Assembly: GCA_964596645.1 (NCBI GenBank)
Contig: CAZQVB010000011.1
Coordinates: 1-64,000, forward strand
Source of the DNA: CAVQEK01 sp964596645
GTDB taxonomy: Bacteria > Bacteroidota > Bacteroidia > Cytophagales > Cyclobacteriaceae
Reading direction: 5' to 3'
DNA: 64,000 nucleotides
The notes beneath the pieces are model-generated. The model was not told the DNA's origin. It worked only from the letters and a program-made list of their open reading frames with translations, and did not search any database. Of this stretch, positions 43,405 through 52,179 are shown one piece after another. Positions within the stretch are counted from its first letter, which is position 1, and each line of letters opens with the position of its first letter. A program made the position numbers and the translations under genes.

Positions 43405-44958
43405 ATGATGAAAATGAACATAATAGCAAAGATACCATACGCACTCCTCGCTGGCTTTATGGCTATGAGCATGAGTGCCTGCGTTGATCAATTGGACGAG
43501 CCATTGGAAAATGTGGTGTTGGCAGATGAGACCGACTATACGCAATTTCAGAACATGGATTTGATGCTCTTTGGAGCATATGCCAACTTAAATGACTTGC
43601 AGTGGGAAACATTTCCCATCATTTCTGTTCGTGGCGACGATGTGAATGCCGCGGGTGATCAATTTCCACTGAGTGAAACAGACGTTTTCCGTTACGATCG
43701 CAACTTCTGGATGTACAACAGCACATGGCTCAATCTGTACACCGACATATTGTATTACGAAGGCGCCATGGAAGAAATCAATAATTATAGAGAAGCAGGT
43801 GCCAGTGCGGCTTCCGCCGATCAATTCATTGCTGAAATAAAGGTGATGCGCAGCTTCAACCTGCTGCAACTGGCCAGGCTGTGGGGCGCCATACTCATAC
43901 CGGAAAGCTCTGTGCCAAACGAACTTTTTGGTATAGACCTGTCGGAATTTGACGCGGTGATGCAGCACATTTCTGACCAGATGGACGAGGCCATACCGCT
44001 GCTGCCCAACGTACGACCCAATGAGCGCACCGACATACCCGGTGGTGTTACGCGCGCTACAGCGCTTGCCATAAAAGCCATGGCCAATTTGGAATTAAAG
44101 AATTATCAGACTGTGGCTGATGCTACCGGTCAGATCATAAGCTCAGGCAGGTTCTCCCTAATGCCGGATTACTATCAACTGTTCAAAATACCCGGAAAAT
44201 TGAGCGATGAAAGTCTGCTGGAACTACAGTATTCGGACTTTGGTCAGGGCTCTGGAACACGCACACGTTATCTGTGGAATTTCTTCGGACCTGCCAGTTG
44301 GACTCCCGCCGTATCGGGTGCCGGTGGTGGCTGGGGCTTCTACGAGCCAAGCGTAAAATACATCAAATTTATGCTGGAGCGTGGTGAACGCGAGCGACTG
44401 GAAACAACAGTCATTTTCACGCCAGATGGCATTGACTCCTTGCGCAATGATCCTGACGTAGCAGAAGTGCCTGCCTGGGTATCCAACAGGTCACAAGATG
44501 GCGATCAGTTCAACAACCATCCACGCTATGACTTCTTAAGCGGAAAATTTTACCTGCCATCCACGCAACTCACGCCCGGGCGTACTACCTATGGCGAGAA
44601 CAACAACTTTCTGGTGATTCGCTATGCTGAGGTGCTGCTGATGCATGCCGAGGCTTTGGTCAACGGAGCCTCCAGCACGGCCATGTCGGCTGATGAGGCT
44701 GTGAACCAGGTGCGCAACCGCGTGGGAATGCCGCCCCTCTCAGGCGTAACGCTGGATGACGTGCTGGATGAAAAATTTGCTGAGTTTGCCACCGAGTGGG
44801 GCATACGCTTCTACGACCTGGTACGCCACAACAGAACGTCAGAATTGGATTACGGCGGACGTACTTATGAAGAAGGAGATGATCGTTTCCTGCCTTATCC
44901 GCTTGAGCAACAGGATTTACTTCCTCAGCTTCGCGATGACGATGGCCAAAATTCTTAA
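43405..44958 (+). CDS. susD: SusD/RagB-family glycan-binding lipoprotein
   Basis: A 517-residue surface lipoprotein with lipobox MSMSAC (Cys about 26) and the SusD fold: N-terminal TPR-like helices (YANLNDLQWETFPIISVRGDDV, EIKVMRSFNLLQLARLWG), a variable binding region, and the C-terminal RagB block (NNFLVIRYAEVLLMHAEALV, VNQVRNRVGMPPL, EWGIRFYDLVRHN, FLPYPLEQQDL). It binds the glycan and lids the SusC pore. It pairs with susC 12 bases upstream, with susE-position gene 20 bases downstream. Confidence 0.95.
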   Translation: MMKMNIIAKIPYALLAGFMAMSMSACVDQLDEPLENVVLADETDYTQFQNMDLMLFGAYANLNDLQWETFPIISVRGDDVNAAGDQFPLSETDVFRYDRNFWMYNSTWLNLYTDILYYEGAMEEINNYREAGASAASADQFIAEIKVMRSFNLLQLARLWGAILIPESSVPNELFGIDLSEFDAVMQHISDQMDEAIPLLPNVRPNERTDIPGGVTRATALAIKAMANLELKNYQTVADATGQIISSGRFSLMPDYYQLFKIPGKLSDESLLELQYSDFGQGSGTRTRYLWNFFGPASWTPAVSGAGGGWGFYEPSVKYIKFMLERGERERLETTVIFTPDGIDSLRNDPDVAEVPAWVSNRSQDGDQFNNHPRYDFLSGKFYLPSTQLTPGRTTYGENNNFLVIRYAEVLLMHAEALVNGASSTAMSADEAVNQVRNRVGMPPLSGVTLDDVLDEKFAEFATEWGIRFYDLVRHNRTSELDYGGRTYEEGDDRFLPYPLEQQDLLPQLRDDDGQNS

Positions 44959-44978
44959 ACACTAAACGTACAGATATT

Positions 44979-46058
44979 ATGAAGTCAATTGTAATTATAT
45001 CATTTCTCGCATTAGCGCTGTATGGCTGCAATGACGGATACATCGACGATATAGAGGCGGTAGATCCGGGACCCGACACTGCCGCCCCTTCGGTTACCAT
45101 CAACTATCCCAGTGAAGGTACACTCATACGTGTGGTGGAAGACGTCACCACGCTCAACGTAAACTTTATGGTAACTGATGACATAGAAATAGAAAAGGTG
45201 GAAGTGCTGCTCGATGGCACGGAAATAAAAGAATATACCGATTTTGTAGACTACCGACGTGCTTTGGCCGATTTCGATTACGAAAACCTCACCAACGGTG
45301 AGCATACACTTACTGTAACCGCGACTGACATTTCGGGTAAATCAACAACAAAGTCGGTTGATTTCGAAAAAGTAGAACCATACCGTCCGGTCTATGAGGG
45401 CGAGATATTTTATGCACCGTTTGATGGCGACTATATGGAGCTGATCACCATTACTCAGCCCACCGTGGTGGGCAGCCCGGGCTTTGCCGATGGGCAGGAA
45501 ATGAGGGCTTATGACGGTGCCTCCGGCGCTTATCTCACCTACCCGGCCGGCGATATTAATCCGGAGCAATTCAGTGCGGTCTTTTGGTACAAGCTGGATG
45601 CTGACCCCAATCGTGCTGGTTTGTTGGTGATGGGCCCGCCTGATCCCAACCTGCCTGCCACCCCCAACAACCGTACAGCAGGTTTCAGGTTGTTTCGCGA
45701 AGCTGGTGGAGGCGGACTGCAGATTGTGAAGCTTAACATTGGCACCGGCAGCTCCGATAGCTGGTTCGATGGTGGCGCAACGGCCGGTATTGATCCCGCT
45801 TCTACAGACTGGGTACACATTGCCTTTACCATATCCGACAACGAGGCCACGGTATATCTCGATGGTGAAGTGGTATCCACTGGTACTTTCGATGGTATAG
45901 ACTGGACGGGTACCGACGTGCTGTCCGTAGCCTCGGGTGCGCCGCGGTTCACCGAGTGGGGCCACCTGTCCGACAAAAGTTTGTTCGACGAACTGCGTTT
46001 GTTCAACAGGGCACTCACTCAGCAGGAAATTCAGGACATCATAGCCGCTGAATCTTAA
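44979..46058 (+). CDS. surface lipoprotein with Ig-like and LamG domains (SusE position)
   Basis: A 359-residue lipoprotein (lipobox LALYGC, Cys 17). An Ig-like or Big_ domain (about 35-130; APSVTINYPSEGTLI, VEVLLDGTEIKEY) is followed by a LamG/concanavalin-like jelly roll (about 150-355; FSAVFWYKLDADP, WVHIAFTISDNEATVYLDGEVV, LFDELRLFNRALTQQEI). Such domains bind sugars. Its place after susD is that of SusE/SusF outer-membrane binding proteins, though it is not of that family. A terminator-like hairpin follows, before the enzyme genes. Confidence 0.85.
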   Translation: MKSIVIISFLALALYGCNDGYIDDIEAVDPGPDTAAPSVTINYPSEGTLIRVVEDVTTLNVNFMVTDDIEIEKVEVLLDGTEIKEYTDFVDYRRALADFDYENLTNGEHTLTVTATDISGKSTTKSVDFEKVEPYRPVYEGEIFYAPFDGDYMELITITQPTVVGSPGFADGQEMRAYDGASGAYLTYPAGDINPEQFSAVFWYKLDADPNRAGLLVMGPPDPNLPATPNNRTAGFRLFREAGGGGLQIVKLNIGTGSSDSWFDGGATAGIDPASTDWVHIAFTISDNEATVYLDGEVVSTGTFDGIDWTGTDVLSVASGAPRFTEWGHLSDKSLFDELRLFNRALTQQEIQDIIAAES

Positions 46059-46089
46059 AATATATTATCTAAACCACAACTGATGAGGG

Positions 46090-46116
46090 GGCCCGGCACT
46101 GGTCCGGGCCTTTTCT
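46090..46116 (+). terminator. terminator or attenuator between SusCD-LamG and enzyme genes
   Basis: GGCCCGG (46090-46096) pairs with CCGGGCC (46104-46110), a 7-bp all-GC stem with a 7-base loop, followed by TTTTCTTTTC. It could lower expression of the enzyme genes relative to the transport genes. Confidence 0.65.
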
Positions 46117-46129
46117 TTTCCTTATCGCC

Positions 46130-48097
46130 ATGCACATTCGCCTACTGAGTTTCATCACCTTCTTATTTCTTTTGGCATGCGAGGAAAAAGACGAACAGCC
46201 GCCGCTTACCCTGGTTCAGGCTTTCGTGGGCAATCAGGCACTCGACCTGAATGGTGTTACCGACAATCTCCCCACCGACCGCAGCATTTCCATTTCATTT
46301 TCTTCTCCTGTCGATCGGGCATCGGCACAGGCAGCCGTTCTATTGCGAAGCGACCAGGGCGTCATCAACACAAGCCTGAGCTTCTCTTCAGACGATAAGA
46401 CCATTCTTATTTTTCCTGAAGGGCTACTCACCAACAACACACTGTATACCATCGATATTTCCAGCGATCTTACCGGAGCCTCCGGCCAGGCTTTTCCCGG
46501 CCGGCAGTTGCAGTTCCGCACGTCGCAGGGCAATATCACCATCGTATCTGCCGGCATAGCGGGCATGCCCTTTCCTGCGTCTGGCCGTATTGTAGATGTG
46601 CCGCTCGGCCTCAGCCTCACGCTCACCTTTTCTGCCCCGCTTGATCAGGCTGCCTTCAGTGACGCCTTATCCATTTCCGGGGCCTCTTCACCCGGCATAT
46701 CTGTCAGTTATAGTGACGACGACAAAACGGCCACCATCACGGCCGGGATAGATTTACTGCCATTGCGCAAGTATACACTCCAAATTGCCGCAGGAGTCCT
46801 GGGTGCGCAGGGTCAGCCATTTGTTGGATTTTCCAGGGAGTTCTACACAGAGGCTGGTCATACTCCTGTTTTCCCGGTGATCAGCGATGAAGAATTGTTG
46901 ACTAAAGTTCAGTCGGCCACTTTTAAATATTTCTGGGATTTTGCCCACCCCGTGAGCGGTCTTGCCCGCGAGCGCAATACCTCCGGCGATGTGGTCACCA
47001 TAGGCGGCTCCGGCTTTGGTGTCATGTCTATTTTGGTAGGCATTGAGCGGGGTTTTATCACCCGCCAACAGGGCATTGCTCGTCTTATGACCATCGTCAA
47101 TTTTCTCGCACAGGCCGATCGTTTTCATGGCGTATGGCCGCATTGGATGCATGGTGCCACCGGGGCTACCGTTCCCTTCAGCACCAGAGACGACGGAGGC
47201 GACCTGGTGGAGACGGCTTTTATGATTCAGGGACTGCTCACCGTGCGCGAATATCTCAACCAGGCGGTACCCGAGGAGAAGGAGATAATGGATAAAATAA
47301 CACAGTTGTGGCGAGAGGTGGAATGGACCTGGTATACCAAAGGCGGTGAAAACGTGCTCTACTGGCACTGGTCTCCCAACTACAACTGGGAAATGAACCT
47401 GCCCATACGAGGGTACAACGAGTCGCTCATTGTATACGTGCTGGCCGCCGCATCGCCAACCTTCCCCATCGATAAAGCCGTGTATACCGAAGGATGGGCA
47501 AGAAACGGCGCAATAGAAAACGGCCAATCGTACTTTGGCGTCACCTTGCCGGTAGGCTACGAATTTGGCGGGCCGCTGTTCTTTGCGCATTACTCCTTTC
47601 TGGGCCTCGACCCGCGAAACCTCGAAGACACATATGCAAACTATTGGACGCAGAATCAGAATCATACACTCATCAATCGGGCCTATTGTATAGAAAACCC
47701 CAAACGCTTTGCCGCTTACGGTGAAAACTCCTGGGGGCTCACCGCCAGCGACAACCCCTGGGGATATTCTGCCCACTCACCCACCAACGACCTGGGGGTG
47801 ATCACGCCTACTGCCGCGCTGTCCTCCTTCCCATATACTCCCGACGAATCCATGGAAGCCATGAAATTCTTTTACTACATACTCGGAGACAGACTGTGGG
47901 GTGATTATGGGTTTTATGACGCGTTCAATGCTACCGAAAACTGGTATGCAGACTCTTACCTGGCCATAGATCAGGGACCCATCATACTAATGATAGAAAA
48001 CCACCGTACCGGCCTGCTTTGGAAACACTTCATGGCCAATGAAGAGGTATGGCTGGGTTTGGACAAACTGGGATTTACATCATACAATAAACCATAG
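46130..48097 (+). CDS. glycoamylase-family (GH144-type) lipoprotein with two Ig-like domains
   Basis: A 655-residue lipoprotein (lipobox FLLAC). Two bacterial Ig-like domains (about 28-130 and 135-245; SISFSSPVDRASAQ, LSLTFSAPLDQAAF) precede a glycoamylase/GH144-like (alpha/alpha)6 domain (about 255-650): FKYFWDFAHPVSGLARER, GGSGFGVMSILVGIERGFI, HGVWPHWMHG, DDGGDLVETAFMIQGLL, LYWHWSPNY, RGYNESLIVYVLAAASPT and IENHRTGLLW. GH144 members characterised in Bacteroidota are beta-1,2-glucanases. The Ig stalk suggests display on the cell surface. It is the first enzyme gene after the hairpin at 46090. Confidence 0.9.
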   Translation: MHIRLLSFITFLFLLACEEKDEQPPLTLVQAFVGNQALDLNGVTDNLPTDRSISISFSSPVDRASAQAAVLLRSDQGVINTSLSFSSDDKTILIFPEGLLTNNTLYTIDISSDLTGASGQAFPGRQLQFRTSQGNITIVSAGIAGMPFPASGRIVDVPLGLSLTLTFSAPLDQAAFSDALSISGASSPGISVSYSDDDKTATITAGIDLLPLRKYTLQIAAGVLGAQGQPFVGFSREFYTEAGHTPVFPVISDEELLTKVQSATFKYFWDFAHPVSGLARERNTSGDVVTIGGSGFGVMSILVGIERGFITRQQGIARLMTIVNFLAQADRFHGVWPHWMHGATGATVPFSTRDDGGDLVETAFMIQGLLTVREYLNQAVPEEKEIMDKITQLWREVEWTWYTKGGENVLYWHWSPNYNWEMNLPIRGYNESLIVYVLAAASPTFPIDKAVYTEGWARNGAIENGQSYFGVTLPVGYEFGGPLFFAHYSFLGLDPRNLEDTYANYWTQNQNHTLINRAYCIENPKRFAAYGENSWGLTASDNPWGYSAHSPTNDLGVITPTAALSSFPYTPDESMEAMKFFYYILGDRLWGDYGFYDAFNATENWYADSYLAIDQGPIILMIENHRTGLLWKHFMANEEVWLGLDKLGFTSYNKP

Positions 48098-48102
48098 TTT
48101 CG

Positions 48103-49461
48103 ATGCCTTCAACAATAATTTCTACTTTCCTCCTATTGATATTAATCTTCTCTGGCTGCCGCCAGGAAAAAAGGGTAAGCGACGCGGTCCAAAAACCCGA
48201 GAAGTCAGCATACGACGATGAGGAACTATTAACCAGGGTACAACGGCAAACTTTCAACTATTTCTGGGAGGGCGCTGAACCAACCTCGGGTATGGCCCGG
48301 GAGCGATTGCACATGGATGATGTATACCCAACCCACGGGCCGGAAATTGTTACCTCGGGTGGTTCAGGATTTGGCGTCATGGCCATATTGGTCGGCATCC
48401 ATCGCCAGTTCATCACCCGGGAAGAGGGCCTGCAACGGCTGGAGAAGATCGTCGGATTTCTTGAACAAGCCGACCAATTTCATGGCGTATGGCCGCATTG
48501 GTGGAACGGTGAAACGGGTAAAGTGCAACCTTTTAGCAAAAAGGACGACGGCGGCGACCTGGTGGAAACGGCCTTTCTGGTGCAGGGGCTGCTGTGTGTG
48601 CGCCAGTACTTTCGCGATGGAAGCGAGCGCGAGCAGCAACTTGCCAAAAAGATAGATGCGCTTTGGCGCGGTGTGGAGTGGAACTGGCACACGCAGGGCG
48701 GTCAAAATGTGCTGTACTGGCACTGGTCGCCCAACTACGGGTGGGATATGAACTTCGATGTGCGCGGCTACAACGAGTGCCTCATCATGTATGTGCTTGC
48801 CGCCTCGTCGCCGACGCATGCCATAGACCCGGCCGTGTACCACGAAGGATGGGCCATGAACGGCAAGATCACCACCGACCGCGAGTACATGGGCTACCAT
48901 ACCGTGCTGGATCACTACGAAACCAACGATGCCCCGGTGGGCCCGCTTTTCTGGGCGCACTACTCTTACCTGGGGCTGGATCCTCGGGGCTTGCGCGACC
49001 GCTACGGGGATTATTGGAAACTCAATCAAAACCACGCACTCATTCACCATGCCTACTGTGTGGAAAATCCGAAAGGGTATGCCGGCTATGGCGAAAATTG
49101 CTGGGGCCTTACCTCCAGCTACTCCATAAAGGGCTACGTGGGCCACCGGCCCGGCCACGATGTGGGCGTCATTACGCCTACTGCGGCACTATCTTCTTTT
49201 CCCTATACCCCTGATGAAAGCATGGCTTTTCTCCAATACCTGTACCACGATGCCGACTCGCTGGTGGGTGAATATGGCCCATATGATGCATTCAGTATAG
49301 AGCACAGCTGGTATACGCCCCGCTATTTGGCCATAGACCAGGGGCCAATACCAGTAATGATCGAAAACCACCGCAGTGGCTTGCTTTGGAACTTGTTTAT
49401 GAACTGCCCCGAAGTAAAGGAGGGTTTGAAGAAGTTGGGTTTTGAAAAAACTGAGCAATGA
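48103..49461 (+). CDS. glycoamylase-family (GH144-type) lipoprotein, catalytic domain only
   Basis: A 452-residue lipoprotein (lipobox IFSGC, Cys about 18) that is nearly all catalytic domain: FNYFWEGAEPTSGMARER, GGSGFGVMAILVGIHRQFI, HGVWPHWWNG, KKDDGGDLVETAFLVQGLL, LYWHWSPNY, RGYNECLIMYVLAASSPT, IENHRSGLLW. It is the closest relative of the enzyme 6 bases upstream and has the compact shape of the characterised GH144 beta-1,2-glucanases. Likely endo or sophorose-releasing action on beta-1,2-glucan in the periplasm or on the surface; linkage specificity is inferred from the family. Confidence 0.9.
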   Translation: MPSTIISTFLLLILIFSGCRQEKRVSDAVQKPEKSAYDDEELLTRVQRQTFNYFWEGAEPTSGMARERLHMDDVYPTHGPEIVTSGGSGFGVMAILVGIHRQFITREEGLQRLEKIVGFLEQADQFHGVWPHWWNGETGKVQPFSKKDDGGDLVETAFLVQGLLCVRQYFRDGSEREQQLAKKIDALWRGVEWNWHTQGGQNVLYWHWSPNYGWDMNFDVRGYNECLIMYVLAASSPTHAIDPAVYHEGWAMNGKITTDREYMGYHTVLDHYETNDAPVGPLFWAHYSYLGLDPRGLRDRYGDYWKLNQNHALIHHAYCVENPKGYAGYGENCWGLTSSYSIKGYVGHRPGHDVGVITPTAALSSFPYTPDESMAFLQYLYHDADSLVGEYGPYDAFSIEHSWYTPRYLAIDQGPIPVMIENHRSGLLWNLFMNCPEVKEGLKKLGFEKTEQ

Positions 49462-49509
49462 AAAACGAGGGGGCATTTTGAACAGCAAACCACGAACTGA
49501 AAAGGAAGG

Positions 49510-50289
49510 ATGAAAACATATTTTATGATCATGTTAATGATGTGTGTCCACACAATGAAAGCACAGCATACGAATGCTTTTTCCAAGGAGCAGTTCACAC
49601 AATCTGGTGATACGCTGCTGTACCGCTTGCTTGAGCCGCAGCATTTCGACAGCAACAAAAAATATCCACTTATACTCTTTCTGCATGGGGCAGGGGAGCG
49701 CGGCAGCGACAACGAAAAGCAACTGACCCACGGCACAGATTTCTTCCTCGATTCGGCTCACCGCAGCAAGTATCCTGCATTTGTGGTATTTCCTCAATGT
49801 CCGGATGACGCCTACTGGGCCAATGTAGAGCGCAAAATCGACAATGATGGAGGTCGCAATTTTGTATTTCCTGTCGGCGAAGAAACCAATCCGCCTTTAG
49901 CACTTACCATTGCCCTGATGGAAGAGATGAGAGAAAAGCCATTTATTGATAAGAAGCGAATATATGTCGGCGGCTTGTCGATGGGTGGCATGGGTACTTT
50001 TGAAATAGTGGCACGCCGACCCAACATGTTTGCCGCGGCTTTTCCCATCTGTGGCGGCGACAACCCCGAAGCGGCAAGCAAATATGCCGGCCAGGTGCCT
50101 TTTTGGGTGTTTCATGGCGCCAAAGATGATGTGGTGTTGCCCAGATATTCCGAGCAAATGGTGGAGGCGATACGCGCTGCCGGAGGAGAAGCCAAATTCA
50201 CCTTGTATCCCGATGCCAATCACAACAGTTGGAGCAGCGCCTTTGCTGAGCCGGAGTTGATGCCCTGGTTGATGGGAAAGGAGAGGTAA
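49510..50289 (+). CDS. secreted alpha/beta-hydrolase (prolyl-oligopeptidase/esterase-like)
   Basis: A 259-residue exported protein (signal peptide 1-18) with an alpha/beta-hydrolase fold: LILFLHGAGERGSDNEKQL (oxyanion region), VGGLSMGGMGTF (nucleophile Ser), HGAKDDVV (Asp) and DANHNSW (His). This subgroup (PHB-depolymerase/Esterase-like, CE1 relatives) often acts on ester groups of polysaccharides in PULs. Here it may strip ester substituents, such as succinyl groups of bacterial cyclic beta-1,2-glucans; that target is inferred. AAAGGAAGG stands directly before ATG 49510. Confidence 0.85.
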   Translation: MKTYFMIMLMMCVHTMKAQHTNAFSKEQFTQSGDTLLYRLLEPQHFDSNKKYPLILFLHGAGERGSDNEKQLTHGTDFFLDSAHRSKYPAFVVFPQCPDDAYWANVERKIDNDGGRNFVFPVGEETNPPLALTIALMEEMREKPFIDKKRIYVGGLSMGGMGTFEIVARRPNMFAAAFPICGGDNPEAASKYAGQVPFWVFHGAKDDVVLPRYSEQMVEAIRAAGGEAKFTLYPDANHNSWSSAFAEPELMPWLMGKER

Positions 50290-50345
50290 TGGGTGCGGTA
50301 TTGGAGAGACAGGATTGACTACTTGAAAAACAAAAAAGCAGAAGA

Positions 50346-52064
50346 ATGAAATTCGTTCAGATCGTAATGTTTTTAATGTTGAGCGGTAGTGTGCTGGCAC
50401 AAGACACACAGATGCGCACCTATTGCAACCCCATCAACATCGACTACACATACATGGTGTACAACGCCTACAATGATCTTTCTTACCGCTCGGGTGCCGA
50501 CCCTGCCGTGGTAGAGTTTCGCAATGAATACTATATGTTCGTCACCCGGTCGATGGGTTATTGGCACTCCGGCGATCTGCTCAATTGGTCGTTCATCACG
50601 CCACAACGCTGGTACTTCGAAGGCTCCAATGCCCCCGCAGCACACAATTACAAAGATTCAGTGCTGTATATGATGGGCAACCCCTCCGGATCGATGAGCG
50701 TGCTGTACACCGATAATCCGAAGCTGGGCGACTGGAGAGCAGTTCCCGGCATACTCAACCAATTGCAAGATCCGGCACTCTTCATCGATGACGACCGACA
50801 AGCCTATGTATACTGGGGTTCTTCCAACAAATTTCCCATACGCGGGCGCCGACTGGATTTCGACAAAAATTTTCGTCCGGCGGAAGAAGAACACGAACTC
50901 ATACACCTGCAACCCGAGAAGCACGGGTGGGAGCGATTTGGTGAAAACCACAGCGACTCCGTGCTGGACGCCTACATAGAGGGCCCCTGGCTCACCAAGC
51001 ACCGCGACACCTATTATCTGCAATATGCAGCACCTGGCACTGAGTTCAATGTATATGGCGATGGGGTATATGTATCGGACCATCCGCTGGGCCCTTTCAC
51101 CTATGCACCCAACAGCCCCGTATCTTACAAGCCGGGTGGGTTTGTCAATGGAGCAGGGCATGGCAGCACTGTGTTGGGCCCACAGGATGTATACTGGCAT
51201 TTTGCTACCATGGCCGTGTCGGTCAATGTGAATTGGGAGAGGCGTATTGCCATGTTCCCTACATTTTTCGACCGCGACGGGCTTATGCATGTGAACACCT
51301 ATTTCGGAGATTATCCACACTACGCACCGGCTATAGCAGGCGAAAAAGGGGGTTTCAGAGGATGGATGCTGCTTTCTTACAAGAAAGAAGTGAAGGCCTC
51401 TTCAGCGCAAAACGGCCACTTACCCGCGCAGGCAGTCGATGAAGAAATTAAAACCTATTGGCTGGCCAGCGATAATGACGACAATCAATGGCTGCAGATC
51501 GATCTGGGCACTTTGGCTACGGTACATGCCATTCAGGTAAACTTTGCCGATCATGAGGCCGGCCTCTACGGCAGGGTGCCGGGGCTGAAGCATCGATACA
51601 TTATTAAAGGATCTGAAGATGGCAACAACTGGCAGGTCATCGTGAATAGGGCCGACAGCTACAGGGACACCCCCAATGATTATGTAGAACTGAGTGCGCC
51701 AACTCGCCTGCGCTACATTCGCTATGAAAATGTGCAGGTGCCTACGCCGCACCTTGCCATATCGGGCCTGCGCGTGTTTGGTATTGGCGAAGGGAAAAAG
51801 CCTAAAACACCGGGCAATTTTCGTGTAGAGCGGCAGACCGATCGACGTGATGCACTTATTTCGTGGAGCCCTTCAGAAGGCAGCCAGGGCTACAATGTGC
51901 TGTGGGGTATTGCCCCGGACAAGTTGTATAGTTCCTGGTTGGTGTATGGCGATACGCAGCTCGAGTTGAAAAGCCTCAATGTAGATCAAAGCTATTATTT
52001 CACAGTAGAGGCATTTGGCGAGAATGGTGTTTCATCAAGAGGCAAAGTGGTAAAAGCAGAATGA
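50346..52064 (+). CDS. GH43-like glycosidase with F5/8-type C and fibronectin III domains
   Basis: A 572-residue secreted protein: signal peptide (1-19), five-bladed propeller of GH43 type (about 25-330), discoidin/CBM32 domain (about 360-475; VDEEIKTYWLASDNDDNQWLQIDLG), and a fibronectin III domain (about 485-572; RRDALISWSPSEGSQGYNVLW). GH43 acidic residues are plausible in GADPAVVEF (base Asp), LQDPALFIDDD (pKa-setting Asp) and YIEGPWL (acid Glu). GH43 enzymes cut arabinosides, xylosides or galactans; this one's substrate is unclear and may be a branch or a neighbour of the main glucan. Confidence 0.84.
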   Translation: MKFVQIVMFLMLSGSVLAQDTQMRTYCNPINIDYTYMVYNAYNDLSYRSGADPAVVEFRNEYYMFVTRSMGYWHSGDLLNWSFITPQRWYFEGSNAPAAHNYKDSVLYMMGNPSGSMSVLYTDNPKLGDWRAVPGILNQLQDPALFIDDDRQAYVYWGSSNKFPIRGRRLDFDKNFRPAEEEHELIHLQPEKHGWERFGENHSDSVLDAYIEGPWLTKHRDTYYLQYAAPGTEFNVYGDGVYVSDHPLGPFTYAPNSPVSYKPGGFVNGAGHGSTVLGPQDVYWHFATMAVSVNVNWERRIAMFPTFFDRDGLMHVNTYFGDYPHYAPAIAGEKGGFRGWMLLSYKKEVKASSAQNGHLPAQAVDEEIKTYWLASDNDDNQWLQIDLGTLATVHAIQVNFADHEAGLYGRVPGLKHRYIIKGSEDGNNWQVIVNRADSYRDTPNDYVELSAPTRLRYIRYENVQVPTPHLAISGLRVFGIGEGKKPKTPGNFRVERQTDRRDALISWSPSEGSQGYNVLWGIAPDKLYSSWLVYGDTQLELKSLNVDQSYYFTVEAFGENGVSSRGKVVKAE

Positions 52065-52179
52065 GGGCTGAAGCATAGAAAAACCCGATGGATTAGAAGA
52101 ACGCTTATCAACAAACCAACCACTGCAGAATAGGATTTTGTAAACAGTGAACAGACAAACAAAACATATAGCCGACAGA

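Noticed and set aside
46754..47776. A 340-codon open frame on the minus strand
   Set aside because: Antisense to the first glycoamylase-type gene and without any recognisable motif.
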